64,000 nt of DNA from Diplosphaera chodatii (Eukaryota; Chlorophyta; Trebouxiophyceae; Prasiolales; Stichococcaceae), in NCBI GenBank assembly GCA_032358165.1, contig JAALGY010000057.1, positions 2,790,001 through 2,854,000 on the forward strand, read 5' to 3'. Numbering within the stretch: position 1 is the first letter of the stretch; every line of letters starts with the position of its first letter. The notes beneath the pieces were generated by a model, which saw only the letters and a program-made list of their open reading frames with translations, ran no database searches and was not told where the DNA came from. Both the position numbers and the translations under genes were made by a program. Shown here piece after piece: positions 38,679 to 49,024 of this stretch.

Positions 38679-39720
38679 GTGAGTATCTGGTTGCGCACAC
38701 TCGAACCCAGATCCTTGCCACGCTCGCATGTGGAAGCTGCACAGCTGAAACACAGCATGCAAACGAAGTAATATGCACCTCCAGCCCTGCGCGTCATGGA
38801 TTTGTCCATGTTTAATCCGACAAATTGCACTCGAGCCAGGGAGAGGCGACATTATGTCATGTGAAGTGGGCTGCGCTCTTGCTGACGGAAAGTTGTTTGA
38901 TGGCTGCCTGACAGTTCCAATACGTCGGGCTCATTCTGCAAGCCTTCCGACGTTGGATCGGCCTTCATTCCGAGACAGTGCTAGGTGAGCTGCACGGCTG
39001 CGAGGAGATCGACCCGTGTTTCAGGGCAGTGTGGCTGAGACAGTGTGCCGCGCAAGCCCGCCAGCATGCAAGCATGTGGTCCTCAGCCTGGCGCAATGTG
39101 CTGCTATGTATGCTGATCGTCACCGCAGCGCTGTGGGCGGTGTTAGCACAAGACAGCTGCCAGCAGCCCACCCTTGACAACTGCCACGGGTAGCATTGTG
39201 CGGTTGTTTCTGACGTGTGGCTGCACTGTGCTACACATCATCCATGCCTGCCCCACTGTGTGCAGGCGGTAGCATCGGTCTCTGTTGCCGGTCAGCTGCA
39301 ACGGGCAGGATGCTACACGGCGCGCTGTTGACGGGTGATGCCGCACAGGGGCCGTCGCTACGGCCAGCAGTACGCTGCAGCCGCTCAGAACGGCTGAAGC
39401 CACCTTGCCAAGAGTGATCATTTCGGAAAGGACTATAAGACTATGTTGGCTGTAAGAAGGCCATCGATCAATGCCGGGTGCGATGGTCAGCTGCGCAGGT
39501 GGGGTGCTGCTCAAGGTGGGGTGCTGCTCAAGGTGGGGTGCTGCTCAAGTGCTGGCTGCATAGGGCAGGCTGGATTATGATTTCGTGGGGATTGGCAGCA
39601 GTCCAAAGGAACTTCCTAAAGGTGCAAACGCAAGCGTGGAGCCTTTTGCATGCAGCCAGACCTGATCCGCTACACATGCGGTGTTTGCAGTGTGTTCAGG
39701 GCCCCTGCGGGCTACGGTAG
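38679..39720 (+). repeat. 3' half of copy C locus, tandem duplicate of 35789-36910
   Basis: Near-identical to the 3' half of the copy B locus, with small indels. One indel is a local expansion: a 17-bp unit (GGTGGGGTGCTGCTCAA) occurs three times at about 39499-39549 and once at the equivalent position in copy B. It probably holds 3' exons/UTR. The open piece CRSAATGRMLHGALLTGDAA is kept here as well. Confidence 0.8.
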
Positions 39721-40771
39721 CTGGTACGAGCTAACTATATGAGCCGTATCATAGCATACATCCGGCACAGCTGACAGTTCATCGTGCCGCAAACCGCAGG
39801 CCACCGCACCCACTAGCGTCCCACGACAACTCGGCGAGGTCTCACACGACAAGGAAGCGAAGCCTCTCGGCAAAACATTCTGAGGATGCAACAGTATTTG
39901 CGCACGGCATGCGGTCACCATGTTTGCATGTAGATGGCAGATGGTGACTAGCATTGGTTTGGAGCGGAGAGGCTTGGCACAGGGTGCCTGGCGTGACATT
40001 CGTTGGATGCAAGTGACCTGTGGGCACACGACTCAAATTTTATCGGCGCAGTTTGAGAGACCAGGCTGCAGGCCCACGCAAATTAATTGATGGTGTCGCC
40101 GAACAAGCGTCTTGTTGCGACTTGCACACGACTGCTGCCAGCCTAGCCGGGCTAGTAGCCCGGGCTCTGTTTTGTTGCATATGTGTTGTTGGCTGCGGGT
40201 GTGCCCTCATGATGGGTTGCCGCTTCTCACCTGCTGTATCACCAGATGTTTTGAAAGGCAAGATCGATGTGCCTGGTTATGGGCCTGCTTATGGGCACAC
40301 CCATCTTGCTGGTCTGAGGGCATGCATGCGGGCGGCTTGAGGTCCTGGATGATCATTTGCCTGATACCGAGAAGTGTTCTGACTGATACAACAGAGACAG
40401 ACATGCGCAGCTGCAGCAGCGGCCGCGCAGCTCAGAGAAGTGCGTACTGTGTTTAATGAGAGATCAAGTGGCGCTGCCTGCGTGATCATGCTGCGAATAC
40501 ATTTGCTGACCTACTTCCAGCTCCCCCTAGTTGAGTGTCGTCATGCATTGAGAAAGCCTGTTGCAGCCTGCAGCAACAGTACAGACTCAATGGCGCAATT
40601 GGGAGTTGCGCACCACATCCTGAGCTTTGCTGATCGGCCTTGCTCGAGCGCTCGCACGCCTGTCCCGCAGTGGCTGCTGATCATTGATCAACTTAACGGG
40701 TTGATCCAAAAAGGCCCCACCAGCTGGAGCACCTAGCAGGCAGCGCAACCGCATCGCAAGGTCCAGCCGCA
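39721..40771. other. Intergenic region upstream of pseudouridine kinase
   Basis: About 1.05 kb with no recognised gene. The last about 50 bases resemble the sequence just before pfkB copy 2. It must contain the kinase promoter. No TATA or other motif stands out. Confidence 0.5.
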
Positions 40772-43674
40772 ATGCCTGACAGAGCACCGGCAGAGCGTAG
40801 GCTGGGCGTCCTGGCGCGGCAGCTGCAGCCGCAGGCGGCGCCGGATGCGGCGCCGGATGCGCTGCGAGGGCATGCCGCGACCGGCCCGCCGGCTGTGGTC
40901 ATCGGCGGCATGGTGATGGACGTGCAGGTGCACACAGCAACCACGCACACCAGCCGCTGCGCGATCGCACACCAGCTCATCCGTGCACGCTGGCACGCGG
41001 TTGCCGCCGCCCCAACCCTCATGTGCCACGCCGCGCACGATGCAATGCGCTATGTGCAGCTGCACGCCACGTGCTGCAGGCGAGGCCGCACGCGGGCGGC
41101 GGGCTGCAGGCGGGCGGCTCGGTGCCGGGGACGGTGGCGCATGTGCCCGGCGGCGTGGCGCGGAACATTGCGGTCAGCCTTGCGCAGCGCCTGGGGTGAG
41201 CACCACGGCCCTTATCAATCTCACATGCACAGTGTCTGCTAACATGTGTTGCCCTCAACATCGTGGTGATGCTACGCCAAACGGGCAGCACAGCAGCGCT
41301 GTCAGCTCAGTTCTGGCGCGGCGGCAGCGAGGGTAAGCCACTGCTGAGTCAGGGCACTGCCGCAGGCGAGGCTTTGTCAGCCAGCTGACTGTAGCCAAAC
41401 GATGAGCTCAGGCTTCAGTCGCCATGGCACCACCCTGTGCAGGCGGCAGCACCCGCCGCCGCTGCTGGTCAGCTGCGTGGGGCGCGACGCTGCAGGGGGG
41501 GCGCTGGTGGACGACCTCAGCAGGCGGGGGCTGCCGCTGCGGGGCGTCCTGCGGCCGCCCGGGGCAGCCACGGCCACCGTGTCCATCATCTTTGACGGCT
41601 CTGGAGAGGTGGGCATGGCTGCCCCGGCCGTGAAGCTGGATCTTGGCCTCGGAGCGTACATTCACATGACTGGGAGGCTGGGCTCAGTGCTTTGTGAAGC
41701 CGGGTTCAGCAGTACTTCGAAAGCTCCTGGCATCGTGGGCTCCTGCTGTTGTCCTGTGCAGGTGGCTGCTGCCGTGGCGGACGTGTCGGCGCTCGAGCGG
41801 GCGCTCACGCCGGCGGCGCTGGCCGGCGAGTTCTCGCACGACGTCGCCGCCGCGCCGCTGCTGGTCGCGGACGCCAACCTGTCGCCGGCGGCGCTGCAGG
41901 TGAGCTGCGGGAAAGGCTCCACTGCCACGCGGGTGTTTGACTGTAGAGCTGCTCTGTACTGCGGGACCCAAGCTCTATTTGGCTGGGCAAACTGCCTTAG
42001 GGGTCTGCAGGATAGTCATACCCAGCTGTGGGGATGGGACTGTAGCAGTCAGCGCCATGTATTGTAGTCTTTTGCTGCAGGAGGTGTGCTCGACGGCTGC
42101 AGCGGCAGGCGTGGCGGTGTGGCTGGAGCCAGTGTCGGCGCCCAAGGCCGTCAGGCAAGCTGCTGCTTGGGAGCTGCTGTGCAACCTTGCAGTCCCAGGC
42201 GGTGGGCCGTTGGGTTGAGCGGAGGTTTTGGCAGCAATCAGATGCACATAATGGCAACTGGACAGTGACCATCCAGCACTTGACATCAGCGACTGCACCC
42301 AGCTGATGGTAGCGGTCGTCGTCGGTGTGGTGTGTTGGCAAGGCGTGGCGCTTGATGGGCGGAGAGACTCACAGCGAGCTTGTTGATGTGGTCAGGGCCA
42401 CAGCCGTGCTGCAGCACCTGGCCTTTGTGTCGCCGAATGCTGCGGAGCTGGCGGCCATGGCGCAGGCAGCATGCGAGGCACTACATCAGCGGCAGCCTCA
42501 GCACACTGCTCACAGCTCTGAGCCGCTGCCGCCGCAAGACCGGCAAGATGAGCAGCATCTGCGAGCGTCCTCGCAGCTGGCAGCCGTGCCGCTGCAGCGG
42601 CACCAGCGGCAGCAGGGGGCGGAGGCAGGCGACGGGGCGTGGTGGCTGGTGCGGCCGCTGGTACCATACCTGGCAGTGCTGCTGCAGGTGGGCACCTTGA
42701 GGTCCTGTGGGGTGTTGCTGACACCACTTGAGTGTTGCGATTGGTCGCTCCTGTATGTGATGCCCCTGCAGTGTGAAGCACTGACCTGATGGACTGCCCT
42801 GCATCCACAGTGTGTACCCTGGTGCCCCATACGACGTCCCAGAGGACAGAAGCGTTTTTCCACATGTTTAGTTTCTGGTCTGCAGGCCGGGGTGCGGCAT
42901 GTGGCGCTGACGCTGGGCGCCGCCGGCGCAGCGCTGGCCACCCTGGAGCGGGCTGCGGGCGGCACCGGCAGCAGCAGCGACGGCAGCGGCGGAGGCGGCG
43001 GCAGTGGCGCAGGCAACGGCCCACACCCTCTGGAGCGGCAGTGCACCATCAGGCTCACGCACATGCCGGTGCGCCTTCTGCCCTGTACCGCTCGCTGCCA
43101 CGGCAGCACCTTGCACGGGGGTGCCATGCTCAAGGACGAGGGACGCTGCTATATTGGCGTGCACACAGCAGGGGGGAGTGCCAGTGCCGCTGAAAAGCTT
43201 TTGCACTGGCAGCAAGGGTGTATGTGCTGGGCGCTGTGGCCACTGCGGTCAGCTGAGATCCAAAACCTTGCAGGCGGAGCCGGCGGCCGTTGCCACGACC
43301 AGCGGCGCCGGCGACTGCCTGGTGGCTGGGGCGGCGGCCGCGCTGCTGCGGGGCTGCTCGCCTGAGGAGGCCCTCGCCCACGGCATGGTATGCGTTGAAA
43401 GTATTTGACTTGCCTGCTGACTTGCTGTGATGATGAGCTGCAATCTTCAAATAACTCAGCTTGCCACCATATTATGTGTTGCACGTTTGCAGTCTTGTAG
43501 CGTTGGCTGAAAGCTTATGATACACAAAACACCATTACAGGGCCTCGACACCCTCACAATCAGCAGGACTTGCTGCTTGCACAGGCTGCGGCGCACGCGG
43601 CTGTGGAGAGCGACAGCAATGTGCCGCAGTGCTGCGATGCTGCTGCAGAGCGGCAGCGGGCAGCACGTATGTAA
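40772..43674 (+). CDS. PUKI: pfkB-family kinase, probable pseudouridine kinase
   Basis: Expected to phosphorylate pseudouridine to pseudouridine 5'-phosphate for salvage. Nine exons close in frame to 445 residues: 40772-40927, 41080-41195, 41443-41608, 41762-41899, 42081-42154, 42396-42687, 42895-43068, 43274-43387, 43567-43674. Seen: first beta strand AVVIGGMVMDVQ; substrate/Gly motif VPGTVAHVPGGVARNIAVSL (pfkB signature 1); VSCVGRDAAGGALVDDLSRR; GVLRPPGAATATVSIIFDGS; AFVSPNAAELAAMA; and signature 2 TTSGAGDCLVAGAAAALLRG, with catalytic Asp at residue 386. The C-terminus HAAVESDSNVP is characteristic of the plant pseudouridine-kinase group. Oddities: a Gly/Ser-rich insert at about 339-359, longer than bacterial PsuK (about 313 residues), and a GC-AG intron after exon 5. 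Another pfkB sugar/nucleoside specificity cannot be excluded. It is the intact member of three copies in the window. Confidence 0.88.
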
Positions 43675-44174
43675 GCTGCGCGGCAGACATGGACAGAGGT
43701 AGTGGACCTGCAACGTGCTTACCAGCAGTGCCGAACAGAACAACAGAGCGTACCGCAATGAACTGCAGCAGGGTTGCCGTGTGTCAAGAGCCAAATCGAT
43801 ATGACCTTTGTGTTAAGGGTAGTAGTTTACAGTATGACCATATGCGAGTCACACAGCTTCTGTGATGTACATGGCACGCTTCCTGCCATCCAGGAGCTGT
43901 TTGGCGCCACCCGATCTATCTATTGTTGCACACCTGCAAATTTGCAGGGGCGTGCACACCGCTGCAAGCCTGATACATACTGCCTGATATACATACAAGT
44001 GTAACCACGAACCTGCCAGTACACCATCAGGTGGTGTGACCTCATCTTTGCAATCCTGCCACACACACTCATGTTCCTGCTGTGCACACTGCTACTGCAA
44101 CAGTGTAAGCCCTCACGAGGCTGACAAGCGCTGAAGTGCCAAGCTTGCGTGCTCCCGCTGAGCTGCTCCCAGCT
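43675..44174. other. Convergent intergenic region, no gene
   Basis: Lies between the kinase stop codon and the lipase stop codon. It should be the two 3' UTRs. Nothing else recognised. Confidence 0.5.
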
Positions 44175-47100
44175 TCATGCCTCTGCTGACAGCGCCTGGC
44201 TGCCGCTGTCCCCGCGGCTGGTCTCCTTGGCCGCTGCTTCCTGTAGCACCCGTATCACCGTGGGGTAGATTCGCTCATGGGCATCCAGGCCCCACGTGTA
44301 GTCCAGGTGCTGGTACTCTGGCTCGTTGTGGTGTAGAATTAAGGTCCTGTCAGGCAAAGCCGCCACCAGTGCCGCGACGTCCTGCGGCATCGCCATCTTG
44401 TCCCGGCCGCCTGCAGGTCATCAGCAGACATACTGAGTTGTTGACTGGTGGAGTAGCATGATGAAACCCCGTCTAGGGTTTGTGCGGAACACATAGCGTT
44501 CTGCAGCAGCCTAGCAGCCCGCACAACGCAGCTCTGCAGCAGCGCCGACACAGCAGCGTCAGAGGTAAATCACAGCCTAGCACAGGCCGTGCATGCACCA
44601 GCCCATTGCAGAGCGGCGGGAACCAGGCCGTGCGAATCCCGCAGCCGCACCCCACAGCATGCACTCTAGCCCCGGGGCGGTGTGCCGCACTCAAGGCAGG
44701 TCTGTGCAGGGTGGGTCACCAGAGCATCCAGCAGCAAGCCCTGGGTCCTCAGCAAGCCCCGGGTCCTCACCCGAGAACAGCGCGAGGGGGGTGGCGATGC
44801 GGTGCAGGGGGTACTGGGGCGGCGCGGGGCGGCCGTACACGCGCCAGTTGCAGCGCTGCGGCCGCAGCCAGGGGCCCCAGCACCAGCCGCCCCAGTCGTA
44901 CTTCTGCAGCAGCATGGGAAATGGCTGGAACTGTATTTACAGCTAAAACGTATAGACAATACACCACGGATCAACTCCATTGTGAAGATGTCTGGAGGCA
45001 GGGACAGCGGCAGCGGAGGCGATGCGCAGCGGATGTGCAGTGGACGCTGCAACTGCAGGGTGGAGTGCTCGAGTGAGGTGGTGCGTAGTGAGGTAGTGCA
45101 TGGACAGGGGATGAGAAGAGCAATGGCGGGGGGCAGCGCACCTGGAAGGTGGGCTGTGTGAGCCGCACGCCCTGCGCCCAGTGCACCACATTCCGCACGC
45201 TGGTGCCTGCAGATGGTTAACTGTATACTCACTGACCCTGCAATTCCAGCACCATTGGGCTGCATGCCAACCTCCTGTTCTGCTGGCTGCAGCATCACAG
45301 AGCCGTGGCACCTTGGACTGATGTCTCACTGCCACTGCCCATCCCAGCGCCATGCAGATTGCATCAAGACAACAGCACTTGGGCGTGAAACTGAGGGCCA
45401 GACTCTTGAGACCATGTGCAAGACCTGACGTCAGCTTACAGCCTGAGCCTCGGCAGCGTCCGGTCACCTGCGGGCGTGTACTGCAGGTACAGCGGCAGCC
45501 GCGTGGCGTTGAGATTGGCGGGGTTGGCGCCGCAGATGGCGTCGATGACGGCCAGACAGCGCGCCGGCTGCGCCTCGCACACCGCTGAGAACACCGCCGC
45601 GCTTTTTGGGTCCCCCGGCAGCAGCTCCATCAGCCCCAGCTCGTCAAAGACCTGCAGCAGTTTGCATCGGGCTGTGGCTGACAGAGAGCGTAAAGGATTT
45701 ACCATGCACATGCCAGTGTAGCTGCGGTCGAAGATTTTCTGCAGGGGATGTTCCATGCACATGTCAGCACGAGGTGTTGCAACCGAGAACCGCTGCAAGC
45801 AGCGTTTCCCAAGTTTATCTACTTTCCTTCGAAATGCTGACTGAAATCTGTGCTGTCGTGGCAACCCAGCGGACTGACAGGTGTGTCATCAAGGCAGCTC
45901 ACTGTGTCGGTGTCCAGCGTGGCCAGGGCCTTGAGCGGCGGGCTCTGCAGGTGCTGCAGGAAGGCGACCGGCGCCAGCAGCGCCGCCGCCGTGAAGCGCG
46001 CCGCCAGCGCGGGGTTCTCAGCAAACGCCGCCAGCGCCATGGTCGTCCCCTGCGAGTGGCCTGCAGCCCAAAGCAACACCTCATCATCCACATTGAACTG
46101 CAGGTTCCTCAGAGCAGAAGGGACGTGATGTAACCACCTGGACCGTCCGATAGTAGCCTGGCAATGGGCAATCACTCTGCTGGTCCACCACTCATGGGAA
46201 CCTACACAGCTGGGATGCTTCACAGAGTCCACGGTTGCTCACCGACGTAGCCCAGCTTCTGGTGTCCCGTGGCCGCCAGCACATACGCCGTCAGCGCCGG
46301 CAGGTCCCCCGCCGCCATCTCGTCCCAGGAGAAGTCCCAGAACGCAGGCTCGCCAGGCGACAGCGCGATGTGCGCCCGGCTGAACATGTTGCCACGCCTG
46401 CGGGGTGCGGCAAGGCACAGCGCCTCAGCCCCAGCGCTGTGAAGCCCGTCGAAACGTAGTCACAAGACAGAAGCTGCACTCAGGAGGCACGCATCCCTTC
46501 TGGGATAATGATGTCAGCACTGGCAGCAAGAAAAATCACATGGATTGCATGATTTTAGCAGTGCCTCCTCAGCCACAGTGCTGACAGCACACGGGTGTGG
46601 CAATAATGTAGGATGAGGCAACTGGTGACGCACGTGTTGCTCATCCACACGTCGAAGCCGGCGTCCGCGAGCGCGAAGGCGAGGCTGCGGCGCGGCCCGT
46701 TGTCCACAAACACCGCCGACGACTCCAGCAGCCCGTGCTGCAGCAGCACTGGCGGCCTGCAGTGCAGGCGCCAGCTGGCGGTCTGGGAACGTGGAGGTGA
46801 TGCGGCATGTCACCCCTGGTTCAGTATGCTGTTGTGATGGTGTCGGTGCATGCAGCGGCCAGGAGGTTGACATCAGGAACCTACGTGCACAGCAATGCTT
46901 CCTGCAAGTGATCATCACGATACGCTGGCTGAAGCTACCATCGCAAGGCTGCGGGCAGCGCACAGAGCAACGACGCTCATTGCAAGCCCGGTCCAGTTTT
47001 GCGCAGATTATTAAAACACCTGTTGGTGGGCGGCGCGTCGCTGCGGACCCCCCGCGGCATGCGGAACACGCCCAGCAGGTACCCGTCCGCCGTCTGCACC

Positions 47101-47568
47101 GTGTGCGCCTCCAGCGGGTAGCCGTACGGCTGCACCAGCTCTGCACAGCCCAGAGCACGAACTGGTGCATGCAACGCCATCAGACGCCATGCAGTGGGCG
47201 TCCAGCAGGTGGCTTTTCCACAGATGGTGCGAGGCAGCGACGGTCGCCGTGTTGTACGTGCAAGCTGCGTGCATAATGCCAGTCTAGTTGACGGACTGGA
47301 CTGGTGCCAGCAGCACGGCAAGCGATACTGCTCGCGCACCTTGCATGCTGCGGCCGGCATGGGGGAGCTTCAGCCAGGCTCTGTATGCTGAGCTCGCATC
47401 AATCTGCTGCGACAGCTGCCGCAGCTGAGGTAAGCTGGCGCTGTTGCTAGTCGACACCGGGTCTGCCTGAGACTTTGCCTCTGACATGCTGACTGGGACT
47501 GCACTGCCGCATGATGCAGCAGCGAGTGTCACCAGAAGCAGCAGCTGCTTCAGCACAGCGCACGCCAT
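44175..47568 (-). CDS. Secreted acid lipase (gastric/lysosomal lipase-like, alpha/beta hydrolase)
   Basis: Hydrolyses triacylglycerol or steryl/acyl esters. About nine exons, approximately 47568-47344, 47144-47027, 46758-46631, 46401-46245, 46061-45893, 45651-45468, 45211-45146, 44909-44772 and 44412-44175. Signal peptide [20 protein letters not shown]. The AB_hydrolase_lip N-terminal module reads [46 protein letters not shown], and [36 protein letters not shown] and [18 protein letters not shown] match the family's WxFSxxEMaxyDLPA block. The nucleophile elbow is [14 protein letters not shown]. Acid and His residues: [15 protein letters not shown] (Asp) and [14 protein letters not shown] (His). 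All three catalytic residues are present, so it should be active. Likely secreted or vacuolar. It overlaps nothing and is convergent with the kinase. Confidence 0.92.
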
Positions 47569-49024
47569 CAGTGCGTCACATAAGAGAGATCATGTGCTAT
47601 CGATCGAACCAGTTGATTGTGGGTGTCAAGCCCTGCTGCATACGCCAGTCATGGTCTGGCGCCGCTCGCTCTGACAACTGCGTGCGATTGCTGGCGATCG
47701 TGCGTCACACGTGCACACTCCAAAGGTTTGCGGAGTGAATTATAGAGCGACGATGTGAGGTTGTTTGTAAAAACAGGGCACTCGATGCTTGTCGCCATTG
47801 CTAAGCATTGGGCTGTGCTGCTGCAGGGTGGCCAAGTGCAACTACGCCGATTAGACGACTACGGTGGCCAGCACTACCTCTAGGTTCCCTGTGTTAATGC
47901 CATCGCACTGCTGCACCCGTCTGCGGGAGTGGAGCGTCGAGCAGCACAATCCGAGCAGACGCCTGAACAGTTGCGTAGAGAGTCTGAACAAAGTAAGTGC
48001 GTGCGGGAGCCTGTTGCTGAGCGGGACCGTTGCCGGTGAGCGGTTGCCTATGACAGTCCGCCTGCTGTTCAATGTACAGCGACATCCTGCCTGTGCAAGC
48101 AGCTCAGCCGCATGTACACGGCACAGAGACCGCTCAAGAGTACCGGATCTGCCTTCCTGCGATGTGCTGAGCCGCTGTACCCCTGCTGCCTGGCGCTGAA
48201 GCTTTGTGATGCTTCAAACTGCAGGCTTGGTCGTTTGACAGCCACGCACCAGACGTCCGCCATGAAGGTACACAGACCTCTTGATATGTGCCTCCAGTCA
48301 TTATATGGTCGGGCATCGGGCGGCGGGGTTGTTAGCACCGAACAGGCGCCGGTGCCCTGCTGTGTGGCCGTGTATAATCGCGGCTTGGGGCCCCTTGCTA
48401 GCGGCAAACCGCCGGCAGAGCTGTGCGGAGCAGCAAAGCACGTCGAAGCCGACAGAGGCAGCTAATGGGCGCGGCAGACAGCCCCGTTTGCGGCCGCCCT
48501 TGCGTCAGCGGGCCGCCGAGTGACGTGTGCACTGATGGGGGCTCATTGTTTGCTCGCCGCCGCGTCTGTCAGGCCAAGTCCAGGAAGGCCGCGAGAATCA
48601 GGCTTGAGTACAGCAACAGTGCCGATCGAGACGGCCGGCCCAGCCACTCTTGTCGCGCCTCCGGCGACAGCTGTGGTGGAATTGCTGATGCCTGAATGAC
48701 AGACTTCAAGATTTCAAGCCAGAGGGCACAGGCAGCCGCCCGGCGTTGCAGATTACCTGCAGAAAGACTATATATGTCGTAGCATCCGGCGTGCACAAGG
48801 CACCAGCGGTGTTTGATGACAGCGAAGCTGGGCCGCAGCCGGGGGCCCTCACAGGAGAGCTGATTTGGGTGCAGAGCCACAGCTGTTAGTGTCTTACTGA
48901 GCCAGACTAGCTGAGGCGAGCCAGTCGTATGGCGGCTGATCTGTCGGCTGCGGATACGCCTGTAGGGTGTTGTCAGGGATCGCTTGGTGGGCGATTTTGT
49001 CGGTAATCGAAGCACTTGAGTGGC
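47569..49024. other. Divergent intergenic region, no recognised gene
   Basis: About 1.45 kb between the lipase start and the desiccation-related gene start, so it holds both promoters. Frames inside it (for example 48112-48465 plus) show no recognised homology. ATTATAGAGC at about 47739 is the only TATA-like stretch noted near the lipase side. Confidence 0.45.

Noticed and set aside
47864..48465. Possible genes between lipase and the desiccation-related gene
   Set aside because: Open frames of about 110 codons on both strands, but no homology, signal or splice-consistent extension was found.
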